Of a stretch of DNA of 64,000 nt, positions 56,493-64,000 are shown piece by piece (position 1 is the first letter of the stretch; every line of letters starts with the position of its first letter). A model generated the notes under the pieces. It was not told where the DNA came from. It saw only the letters and a list, made by a program, of their open reading frames with translations, and did not search any database. The stretch is from Rhynchopus sp. YZ270_cl-10 (taxonomy: Eukaryota > Euglenozoa > Diplonemea > Diplonemida > Diplonemidae), in assembly GCA_964035575.1 (NCBI GenBank), contig OZ037833.1, positions 992,001 through 1,056,000 of the forward strand. Reading direction: 5' to 3'. Both the position numbers and the translations under genes were made by a program.

Positions 56493-57773
56493 ATGTCGTC
56501 AATTCGTCCAGGAGACGATACCACCTTTTTACAGCTACGTCTGTGGAGACTGTGCTAAAAATTTCTGAAGCAACAATATGAAGCACAAAATGCATAAAAA
56601 AAATGAACCTGAAGTGAAAATACTGCAAACGGGAGTGGGTTGGGGATTCTATTTAATTTCAAAGAGAAGTTGAAAGTGCACACGCCTTACCGTTCATTGG
56701 CTTCAGGAGGCGCCTCAAAACAATTGTCAACTTGTGTAAAAATATAAACTGGAGAAGATTTAGTCAAGGGAAGGGGGAAGAGGGGGGCTACGGCAGTTGC
56801 AGGGGTATATTCAAGGAAAGAAATTTTTGTGTTGACAATTTGCTCTACCCTAAAAGTGGGTAAATATCTGTGCGAAATGTCGGACGAAGTCTATGTCCTG
56901 CATGTAGGTATAGACGCAGGTCGTCCTCTACACTTTAGATGAACTTCTTTTTGTTGTCAACAATGTCGCCCCACCGAGGTGGAGCGCTGTACGCAATAAT
57001 GCCCAAATGGGATTGGGACTGCTTACAGACGGCAAACATTTACGTTCTTTCTTCTTTGCTTTTGCGGACGTGTTTCAGGCCCGCTTGACAAAGAAAAACT
57101 TATAGCATTCGCCCTCTGGCATGGAAACTGCGTTTGTGTCGTTCAGACGCCAACGTCCTGTACGTTGTGAGGAAATGAAAACGTGGAGGGGAAAAGAAGG
57201 AAGATGAAACATGAATACTACTATGCATCTGAGGCGGCACATCTGTTACACATTAACGCAAGGTGTCCTAAGGCAAGCTCAGTGAGAACAGAAATCTCAC
57301 GTAGAGCATAAGGGTAAAAAGCTTGCTCGATTGGGGCCGTATTCTGCGCAATAAGTTCCCCTTTTCGTTTTGAGATACAGAACAAGAAGAATAATAAACC
57401 TCAGGGCAGCCAGCATGCCAAAAAAATGACTTAAATCGAAATATTGCATTGTGAAGTAGCAACCTCCCTCCAAAAACCCCATACCTTCTTCATCTAAGGA
57501 GTCAAACAGTGCGCTGAAGAGCGACGAGATACCCACCTGGTCGCAGTACTGCCCACGCAGCTCGACCTGCCAGTGGGGGCAGTCTGTCGCGGGGGTAATC
57601 TTCTTCTGGAAGGTAGGCGCGCCCTTACGCCCTTCCTTCGACGTTGTGCAGACGCTAGGTAGGAGGACGTTCAAGTGCTCCACTGTCTTCTCTTTGATCG
57701 GTCCGATGATCGTGATCACTGGCGGGTTAAAACTCATCATCACAACCAGGTTCGGGGGTGCCGTGCTGCACAT
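56493..57773 (-). CDS. Unknown conserved-looking protein, 2 exons, 3' end unresolved
   Basis: Exon 1, 57485-57773, starts MCSTAPPNLVVMMSFNPPVI and ends ... FSALFDSLDEE at a GTATGG donor, phase 1. A matching acceptor at 56565 (TTGTTGCTTCAG) continues EIFSTVSTDVAVKRWYRLLDELT, restoring a smooth helical sequence across the join. The exon then runs with no stop to the breakpoint of the 3.9-kb duplication (56492) and beyond, so the 3' end may have been lost or displaced. Residues ~60-85 (CPHWQVELRGQYCDQVGI) look like a folded domain, but I do not recognise the family. The ~0.9-kb intron contains an LSU rRNA fragment and a GAAGTTGAAAGTGC repeat. Either of two Met codons (57773 or 57740) could be the start. 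Confidence 0.55.
57229..57332 (+). rRNA. LSU rRNA fragment (domain V) inside intron
   Basis: GAGGCGGCACATCTGTTACA, TTAACGCAAGGTGTCCTAAG, GCAAGCTCAGTGAGAACAGA, AATCTCACGTAGAGCATAAG, GGTAAAAAGCTTGCTCGATT: this follows the universally conserved peptidyl-transferase-domain sequence of cytosolic LSU rRNA with few changes. Both edges are abrupt. Plus strand, within the proposed intron of the minus-strand gene at 56.5-57.8 kb. Confidence 0.87.
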
Positions 57774-57977
57774 TGTTCCCTACCCCCCCCCACGCACCAC
57801 TACCTCTAGTTGCTTCGCTCTCGGTCTACTAGCAAAGGGCTACGATGTTCGCTAAAGGCAAGGACGCAACTGTGTAGCCAAATGGAAAGCTTTTTTGTGC
57901 CTGTTTGGTGAGGTTGAGGGAGAGTAAGGGGGGGCAGGGGCAGTGTTCTAAAAATGCATCTTGATTTGTATTGATAC
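57774..57977. other. 5' leader/acceptor of the unknown gene and spacer
   Basis: On the minus strand the acceptor GAAGCAACTAG lies about 40 bases upstream of the first ATG of the gene ending at 57773. No other gene seen. Confidence 0.4.
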
Positions 57978-58587
57978 ATATGGGTCGATTTCAAAACCCC
58001 CCCCCCCCCCCAAAAGTTCTTTTTTGTCTTTTTCATGATATAGGCAGTTTTTTTGCAGTCTGAGGTCCGGAACCGCCCCAAAAACGATTTTCTGGGAGGT
58101 TTTGGGAGGTTTTGGGGCGAAATGGACCTTTTTTGACCATTTTTATGGTATTTTTAGGCTGTTTTTGGCCCTTCTTCTTACACAGCCTATTGGGGGTCAA
58201 AATAGCTATTTTTGACCAAAAAACATCAAATAAGCACCAAGAAAAGTGCCAAATGTGCCCAAAACAGGTCGGATTGGGCTCACAGCCCATTTTTGGGATA
58301 TATTTGGGCCAACGGAGGCCTCCTGGCGTCAAATAAATTGTGTTTTTTGGTCAAAAATAGCTATTTTGACCCCCAATAGGCTGTGTAAGAAGAAGGGCCA
58401 AAAACAGCCTAAAAATACCATAAAAATGGTCAAAAAAGGTCCATTTCGCCCCAAAACCTCCCAAAACCTCCCAGAAAATCGTTTTTGGGGCGGTTCCGGA
58501 CCTCAGACTGCAAAAAAACTGCCTATATCATGAAAAAGACAAAAAAGAACTTTTGGGGGGGGGGGGGGTTTTGAAATCGACCCATAT
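57978..58587. mobile_element. 610-bp foldback element with ~248-bp inverted arms
   Basis: The left arm (57978-58225) and right arm (58340-58587) are near-perfect inverted copies, starting ATATGGGTCGATTTCAAAAC and including a C/G run, TCTGAGGTCCGGAACCGCCC and a GGAGGTTTT direct repeat. The ~115-bp centre is unique. Because arm differences are almost nil, the element is young or kept uniform. It has no coding capacity. The central CCCAAAACAGGTCGGATTGG resembles the AAAACCGGGCGGAATTCGAT segment inside the 845-bp transposon at 15933. Confidence 0.93.
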
Positions 58588-58928
58588 GCATAGGGAGGTA
58601 GGTCACGTATCTTAGAAGACTGAGGCGGTGGGGGTGGGTACTTCCGTATGAGACAAAAGAAAGTTGTTTCATATACTAACTATTCTACTGAATAGATGGT
58701 ATAATAATTAAAGTGAGACAAAAGAAAGGAACCAAAAAGGTTAAATCTGATGACCCTAAAGCCCTCTCATGTGCGTAGTGACCTTTGGTCACATTCGTTT
58801 ATCGCACAGAGCCCTCATCCGCGTTATCCGATGGATGTGGATTAATGTAACTATATTAGTATAAGGTAATAAAAGGCTTTGGTAGGTTGGGATTTGAGGT
58901 AACGTACACTTGTTGGGACCCGAAAGAT

Positions 58929-59103
58929 GTCAAACCCATAAGCCGCACTGAAAGGGAGATGTGCCAATCCTTGAGGACGCAGCACAGCCCGATCCTGATT
59001 TACTGGAAAGGGATTTAAGGTAACGTACACTTGTTGGGACCCGAAAGATGGTGAACTATGCCTGGATAGGTCGAAGCCGGAGAAAACCCTGGTGGGGGCC
59101 CTC
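58929..59103 (+). rRNA. LSU rRNA fragment (domain II) with partial tandem copy
   Basis: GTCAAACCCATAAGCCGCAC, TGAAAGGGAGATGTGCC, CCGATCCTGATTT, TTGTTGGGACCCGAAAGATG, GTGAACTATGCCTGGATAGG, TCGAAGCCGGAGAAAACCCT, GGTGGGGGCC: consecutive conserved segments of cytosolic LSU rRNA. A ~42-bp part ending GGGACCCGAAAGATG also occurs 120 bp upstream (about 58888-58930), fused directly to the fragment's start, as if the piece had been partly tandemly repeated. Flanked by unrelated DNA. Confidence 0.87.
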
Positions 59104-59109
59104 TTCTCG

Positions 59110-60671
59110 TTGGGAGAAACGATAGGAAACGGGGGGAAAGAACAGAATCTTTTTTTTTTTTTTTTTGTGAAGGTTTCATGGGGGAAAAAGGGTTCAACGG
59201 TTTTGCTCCCAAAAAAAAATATAGAAAAACTTTGAAATGAATGGATCTCACAGATCCAGAACACCTGCTTGAAAAGTGGGGGGGAGGGGAGGGATGGGAA
59301 AGTAGAGGAACACCCAGACACATATACACACCCCCCCCCTCTCTGGGCACGGTTCCCCGCTCTAAGGAAACAACCCCGCCACCATCAATGAACACATCCA
59401 TTTTTTTTTGAAAAATTGAAAAAAAAAAAAAAATTGTTTTGTGTAGTTGCCACAGTTTGTGCAAATCTCCACTTTTCCAAAAAGTTCTTTTCATACTGGA
59501 CCATGTTTCCTTTATAACATCCCTGTCTGCTTCCAAACACAGAACACACACATACACACCCCATATCATATCAGCCCCGTGAGTTGCATAGAAAAGCCAT
59601 CTAACCCAAAAGGGGTTTGGCTAAAAAAAAAATGAAAACCAAAAAAGCCAACTTAGCTTTTAATATTTTCAAAAAAATTAGTTTCATATACTTTCAATGA
59701 GAAAGTACAAAAGGACGTTCTAATTCAGATCGATCCAATCTTTTTTTATTTGTTATAAAAAAAAGTGAAAACAAAAAAGAGAGATAAAACAGAACGACGA
59801 TGTGATTCGCGAACCCCTCTTGTTTTCCCCGACTGTCAAATTTAACACTCTCCCTGTTGAGTTAAGAGGAGAAGAAGGAAGGTTATCTATTCACTTTTCT
59901 CCACAAGAGAAAGAAGTTTTTTTTTTTTTTTCAAAACTTAAAAATACAAAGCCCTCTCGTGGCTGTGCGACCCTGGTGCATCCACCAAGAAACAAACAAA
60001 CAAAAAACATTACACCACACCACAGACACCGACACACCATGTGCAATGCTTCTCTCTTAGGAACTACTCAGTTTGCCTTCGACACACCGACACCTCCCCA
60101 CCCACCCCGAAACTATGGAAAAAGATTAGTTTATAAAATGGTTCCTAAGCTTGACGTGCTAAGCAGGCCTAATGCTAACTTTGGGGGAGGGGGGAAAAAA
60201 GTGAACCGACGGAAAAAAAAAAAAAAACGAAAAAAAAAAATTCCTCCCCTCCTCCGGGAAGGGGTCCAGGGTTTTCGCTTATCTTCATGAAAAAAAATTT
60301 TCCCCAAAATCGTGAAGATATGTCCAAAAAGGGGTCAAAATTTTTTTTTTCGCGCTCCGCGCGAAAAGGTCCGTTCATTTCGCGTAAATACGTGATGACG
60401 TGGGATGGTAACGTACATCAAGAACCAAACCAACCCTTTTCTCACGTTTTTCCACGTCAAGCCCTCGCATTAGGTTCTCTCTAGTGAACGAAACCTTCCC
60501 TCAGGACAAGAAGAAACGGCGGTTGATATCAAAACTTTCTGGCGAAGCCACGGTACGCAACATTTCAAAATTTGTGACCTAAAACCGAACATTTTTACAG
60601 CCAAACTATGGTAGAGGTCTGTGGGCTGCCAGTTTTTGAGCTGCGCCGCAGGCGCACGGTACGCTACTTTT
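59110..60671. other. Intergenic repeat-rich stretch
   Basis: No gene seen. Contains homopolymers, a partial copy of the 65-bp repeat (59441-59473), a fragment of the 60-bp repeat (59679-59706), a GC-rich CGCGCTCCGCGCG palindrome (60350) and, at 60538-60668, a reverse partial copy of the 340-bp repeat. A short CCTTCCCTCAGGA at 60490 resembles LSU rRNA but is too short to call. Confidence 0.5.
60538..60668 (-). repeat. 340-bp dispersed repeat, partial copy 4
   Basis: Carries the central part only: both CGTACCGTG motifs and the CTGCGGCGC hairpin, in reverse orientation. It abuts the stop codon of the acidic exon at 60672. Confidence 0.75.
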
Positions 60672-60923
60672 TTAATTTTTGCCGGCAAGGGGGGGTGCAT
60701 CATTGAGTCCCTGAAACAAGTCTCCATCGTCACCGCCATCGCAATCGCCATCTTCGCTTTCCTCTTTAACATCAACAGATGCAACACTGCTCTCTGTATC
60801 TTCAGAGATCAGAACTTCTCCAACACTCGATGTCTCGTCGACTGACAGACCCTCCTCCTCCTCGAACCCAGTGGTGGGGCCGCAGTATGCACTGCTGTGT
60901 CCTTCTTTTAATCTCCCTTCCTC
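60672..60923 (-). CDS. Acidic C-terminal exon of an unknown protein
   Basis: An 83-residue terminal exon, open in phase 0 after the acceptor CCCGCATCTTCAG. Composition is that of a disordered acidic tail: GFEEEEGLSVDETSSVGEVL, SEDTESSVASVDVKEESEDG, DGGDDGD, then FQGLNDAPPL and stop. The last codons run into the border of a 340-bp-repeat copy, so the natural end may have been replaced. No upstream exon identified with confidence between here and 63.0 kb. No family can be named. Confidence 0.4.
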   Translation of the reverse strand, partial: EEGRLKEGHSSAYCGPTTGFEEEEGLSVDETSSVGEVLISEDTESSVASVDVKEESEDGDCDGGDDGDLFQGLNDAPPLAGKN

Positions 60924-61671
60924 CTGAAGATGCGGGCGCAGGTGCCCACATCTCCAGGACCAAGGTACCCACGGCATACCACAGGCAGAGAACCCCCCAT
61001 CCCAAAAAACCCCCATTTTTAAGGGTGAACCGACGAACCAACGGATAAATAAAAAAAATAATAAATAAACGTGAACCGACGAACCAACGGTTAGCATTAG
61101 GCCTGGTGCTAAGTCACTTTGAAAAAAAAATATTTTAAAAAAGAAAAACTGGGCTTTGCTTGTGAGATCAAAGACCGCAGGATTTGTTTTTTTGGATAAC
61201 TGGCACCTTGCCGGAACACTTACCCTCCCCCATTCCCTCGTTTTCTCGAAATTCTTCCTTGGTCACGACCCATATTTTTTTTTTACAGTTTTTAAAGGAG
61301 CAATCATTTGACACCTATCTGGAGTAAAGTGATTGAGAACTCTTTTTTGTTTTTTTCTCAAATTGTTGCTCGAAGACCCGGGGAAGTAGGGGGATAGGGC
61401 CATCCCCGCCTGCCTCGGATGCTGTGTGGGGAGGGGAAAATAGAAAAAAAATGAAAAAATGAAGGAAAAAAAAAATGGAAAAGTTTGTAAGATGAACCTA
61501 AGTTTCGAGTGCTTAGTCACCTTGAACGAATAGGATCAGGACGTTCTACACAAAGAGGCAGTGTCCGACACGTTGTTGGTATTTTTAACTTTTTTGCCTC
61601 TTTTTTTTTTTTGCTTTTTTTTGTTGGGAGGGGAAAATAAAGAAAGAAATAAGATTTAAAAAAAGGTTTAT

Positions 61672-61709
61672 AAGATGAACCTAAGCCTCTTTGTGCTTAG
61701 TCACCTTGA
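61672..61709 (+). repeat. Short hairpin repeat AAGATGAACCTAAGCC...GCTTAGTCACCTT
   Basis: Best copy of a very common ~38-bp repeat. CTAAGC and GCTTAG form a stem around CTCTTTGT. Other copies: 61489, 62833, 63386, 9045, 14110, 14717, 49840, 53745, with weaker ones at 4675, 5868, 11500 and 16960. A sister form, GATGAA...GCCTCTCGTGCACA...CATC, occurs at 1815, 11740, 42655, 48725, 49350, 52708 and 53260. All sit after A-rich tracts. Function unknown. Confidence 0.8.
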
Positions 61710-62440
61710 GGGGGAAAAAAAAAGGAGAACAAGCCCATCTCACCCACCCATCCCACCCCTTATTCTTTCGTTCTCGTTTATGAACAACAAAAAAAAAACC
61801 ATTGTTAAAACATACACCAAAAAGGCCCCCAAAGATGTTTTTTTTTTTTTGTTTTGTATTTTTTTGTATTTTTTTTTCAATTTTTTGTATTTTTTTTTTT
61901 GTTTTTTGTGTTTTTTTTGTATTTTTTTTGTTGTTTTTTGTTTTGTACTTTTTTTGTTGTTTTTTTTTGTGTTTTTTGTTTTTTGCACTTTTTTTTTTGT
62001 TGTTTTTTGTGTTTTACTTTTTTTTTTTTGGAAAATTGGTACAGATCTCAAAATAAAAAAATGGTTGGAATCATGTTTATTTGCTGATTTGTGTGTGCAG
62101 TTACCACTTTTCCTATTTTTTGGTACACACACCCACACATTTTTTTTTGGACAAACCGCAACACAGCAGCCTCCCCCTTCCTTTCCCCACAGTGTTTTTC
62201 GTCCCTGCAGTTCTGTGGATTAACCCACCCTTCCCTTACCCACAGTGCTCTGTACTACCTACACCTAGTTTTTTTTTTTTTTTGGCCCATTCTTATGAGC
62301 GCACAAATAAGTCCAGCCTTTTTCCCCTCCCCCTTTTTTGTTTTTTGTTCGACACGCGAGTAGGACATCTCAAGCGAAGGGTGGGCTTGGAGTGGATATA
62401 TTCTGTGGCTGCACATGATTTTTCCCCCCCAAAATTTTTC

Positions 62441-62475
<35 letters not shown>

Positions 62476-62562
62476 ACAGGATTGTCTCGACACTATATCC
62501 TTCCCTCGAAACGTTGCTATTTTCAGGAAACATTAATGTAGGGGAGGAGCTGGTACGGGATG

Positions 62563-62682
62563 TACACGACGGTGAAGGAAATGACTTGCCTTGTGGTTTT
62601 CCTTGTGGTTTTCACCGTTGGCTTACAACAGTGAAAATCACAAGTAAACCACAAGGCAAGTCATTTACTTCACCGTCGTGTA
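62563..62682. mobile_element. 120-bp foldback element
   Basis: TACACGACGGTGAAG ... AATGACTTGCCTTGTGGTTT on the left is mirrored by AAACCACAAGGCAAGTCATT ... CTTCACCGTCGTGTA on the right. The left arm carries a small internal duplication of CCTTGTGGTTTT. Terminal motifs are shared with a degraded foldback at about 25998-26068. Confidence 0.75.
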
Positions 62683-63030
62683 GGGGGGTTATATGAGTAT
62701 TTGAAGGTGTGTGAATCACGGCGAAAAAAAACCCAAAACTGTGTGGGTGAAGGGGGTCCACCTAGATAGGGCTTCAACTACCACACAATCATCAGCAAAA
62801 GACAAAAAGAGGGGGGATTGTGGGGGGGTTTTATAAGATGAACCTAAGCCTCTCTGCCACTTAGTTGCCCTAAACAAACAACTGTTTTTAGAATCCGCTC
62901 TTTTTTTTTTTTTGTTGACTTTTTTTTTTTATTGTGTCGACAATCGCCTAAGGACCCTCTTAGGGAACCCTTGCGTCTTTTTTTTAAAATTATTGATGCC
63001 TTTTTCGTCATCAGAGAGAAGTCAAATGAC

Positions 63031-63306
63031 TTAGTTCAGATCAGCTTCGGGTGCCTTGTGACCCTTCGAGATGACGAGGGGTCCAAGCTGTTCGATCACG
63101 GAGTGGAAGAAATGGTGGAAGTCAAGAGCATCGCCACGGCCTCTTCTGAGCTCGACAAGCGTCCATTTAGGGGTCATCAGAGGATAGCAGTTCACGATGT
63201 AGGTCACGAGACCCCGGCTTGCGTTGGCAAAGCCCTTGATCTCGACAGCGTTGCCGGTCTTTCGCTTGGGGTTCCCCTTCAGCACCTCAAGGGCATCGAT
63301 GACAGC
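63031..63306 (-). CDS. KA1-type domain, terminal exon (probable protein kinase C-terminus)
   Basis: A 91-residue terminal exon following the acceptor CATCACCCCCTTCCAG, phase 0: AVIDALEVLKGNPKRK, AVEIKGFANASRGLVTYIVN, PKWTLVELRRGRGDALDFHH, FFHSVIEQLGPLVISKGHK, stop after EADLN. The pattern of a basic/hydrophobic strand, a strand VELRRGRGD, then an amphipathic helix with FHxFF resembles the KA1 domain found at the end of AMPK/CIPK/MARK-type kinases, where it binds acidic lipids or autoinhibits. The catalytic exons would lie further right, beyond or around the hAT fragment, and are not in the window. No ATG is possible within the exon, so it cannot be the whole gene. Confidence 0.55.
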   Translation of the reverse strand, partial: AVIDALEVLKGNPKRKTGNAVEIKGFANASRGLVTYIVNCYPLMTPKWTLVELRRGRGDALDFHHFFHSVIEQLGPLVISKGHKAPEADLN

Positions 63307-63484
63307 CTGGAAGGGGGTGATGGTGGTGGTGGTAGAAAACAACGAAAACAAAAAAAAAAAAAGAAAACAAAAGAAACCGTTGGGTAAAGATGAGACCAAG
63401 CCTTCCGTGTTTGGTCACGTTAGTGTGTTAAAAAAGAGGGAAATATAATCTGACAGAATATGACGAATAAAAAGAAAGCAACTT
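63307..63484. other. Intron/spacer 5' of the KA1 exon
   Basis: Polypyrimidine tract (minus strand) before the exon, a hairpin repeat at 63386-63420, and the start of a degraded copy of the ~110-bp repeat that the MITE at 63485 interrupts. No exon seen. Confidence 0.4.
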
Positions 63485-63541
63485 GGTGTGGCCGAACGGG
63501 GGGGTGCGATAAAGTGCTATTTTGGGGTCGTCAGCCACACC
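63485..63541. mobile_element. 57-bp MITE (GGTGTGGC ends), copy in opposite orientation
   Basis: Inverse of the element at 19994-20049: shared internal CTATTTTGGGGTCG and CAGCCACACC end. It splits a degraded copy of the ~110-bp repeat (GAGCGATAAACGAAAAACAA on one side, TCTGTCAGATTATATTTCC on the other), which shows it inserted after that repeat. Confidence 0.8.
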
Positions 63542-63650
63542 AACAAAGGGAAAAATAAGTATTGTTTTTCGTTTATCGCTCTGCAAAATTCTCGCCGTAT
63601 GAGTTGTGTTGAGATGAGGTAAAACAAAAATACTGAAATGAAAAAACAAT

Positions 63651-64000
63651 TTGCAGACACGGGTTCGACACGTTGGCAGACCTGCTTGCATTTGTTTTTG
63701 CTTACAACCTCCCCTTTTCTCTTTTGCGCTGAGGAAGCTCCTTTCCCGCGGGGAGTACTTAGGACAGGATCTTCACCCTCTCCAAAAACATCGTAATCCT
63801 TGCGGGGGGAAAACGAGGTGTTTGCGAAACTCCGGGGGGAGGACGTGTTCGTGATGCTGGATGGTGCCACCTGCTCACACAGGACGTACCTGGGGTTGGG
63901 ATGATCCACGACCACGTGGCATACTTCCTCGACTACGTCGAGATCAAGGGGGCGAACGATGCGGAAGCCATCGGCGTCACCATCAGGGGGGTCTTCAGCA
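63651..64000 (+). pseudogene. Fragment of a hAT-like transposase, broken, runs off the window
   Basis: Three frames together resemble the N-terminal catalytic region of hAT-type transposases: ADLLAFVFAYNLPFSLL (63676-), then FVMLDGATCSHRTYLG (about 63845-63895), then IHDHVAYFLDYVEIKGANDA EAIGVTIRGVFS to the edge, i.e. the hydrophobic LLAFVFA / lpFS element, the Asp-bearing strand D-G-A-T and the following strand/helix. A stop after LLR and a frame change after YLGLG separate them, so it is not intact as read. It is the only transposase-like sequence seen in the window and might have mobilised some of the TIR elements. No ends visible. Confidence 0.45.

Larger units (their letters stand above)
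60924..63030. other. Intergenic T-rich stretch with hairpin repeats
   Basis: No gene seen. T/A homopolymers dominate (61850-62040 is almost pure T with G interruptions). Three copies of the AAGATGAACCTAAGCC hairpin repeat lie at 61489, 61672 and 62833, a 120-bp foldback at 62563, and a GTCGACAATCGCC motif at 62936 that also occurs at about 10112. Confidence 0.55.

Noticed and set aside
60474-60515. Possible fifth LSU rRNA fragment (CCTTCCCTCAGGA)
   Set aside because: Only about 13-20 matching bases; too short to separate from chance.
62932-63387. Plus-strand frame over the KA1 exon
   Set aside because: Antisense shadow; the minus strand has the splice acceptor and domain-like sequence.
63650-63680. 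tRNA-like GGGTTCGACAC
   Set aside because: No acceptor stem, D arm or anticodon arm can be built around it; it lies in the transposase remnant.

Overview
The window looks like nuclear DNA of a euglenozoan protist, with a diplonemid the best guess. The evidence is as follows. Every gene I can support lies on the minus strand, as in a directional gene cluster. Most start codons sit shortly downstream of a pyrimidine tract ending in AG with very little 5' leader, as expected for spliced-leader trans-splicing. There are ordinary GT-AG cis-introns with a strong GTATG donor. The gene content includes a divergent mitochondrial uL11, a PPR protein and a protein with the F-x-PKIS ... VVERL motif common in kinetoplastid proteins. 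The species is inferred, not proven.

Layout. Positions 1-18,347 hold no gene I can support: an A/T-homopolymer-rich stretch packed with short interspersed repeats, MITEs and one 845-bp transposon with a 6-bp target duplication. Then come, read right to left as transcribed: a kinase-type KA1 terminal exon (63.0-63.3 kb), an acidic terminal exon (60.7 kb), a two-exon unknown gene (57.8-56.5 kb), two nearly identical secreted CUB/PT-linker/WD40 genes on a ~3.9-kb tandem duplication (56.3 and 52.4 kb), a ubiquitin-fold plus BspA-type LRR protein (48.2-45.9 kb), a PPR-like protein (45.6-44.1 kb), mitochondrial uL11 (43.7 kb), an unknown gene split by an intron (41.9-41.0 kb), a three-exon acyl-protein-thioesterase-like hydrolase (40.7-38.6 kb), a PDZ-containing disordered protein (29.4-27.2 kb), a two-exon Vms1/ANKZF1-type VLRF1 protein with a coiled-coil N-terminus (23.4-21.3 kb), and a two-exon cold-shock-domain protein (20.0-18.3 kb).

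Between the genes the window is dominated by non-coding elements: a 6.1-kb array of a 51-bp satellite in two subfamilies with a 26-unit higher-order repeat; a 2.0-kb terminal-inverted-repeat element stuffed with 5-bp and 9-bp microsatellites; a pair of nested inverted-repeat elements carrying a 166-codon reading frame; a 610-bp near-perfect foldback; and many short repeats. The most surprising content is four separate, non-overlapping pieces of large-subunit rRNA (at 20.1, 39.8, 57.2 and 58.9 kb), on both strands, two of them inside introns of protein genes. A broken hAT-like transposase runs off the right edge.

There is no single operon-like pathway. Functional themes are mitochondrial gene expression (uL11m, PPR), ribosome quality control (VLRF1 protein), RNA binding (cold shock) and surface or secreted proteins (CUB-WD40 pair). 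All splice joins were made by eye from donor/acceptor signals, open phase and family similarity; no search or alignment was run.
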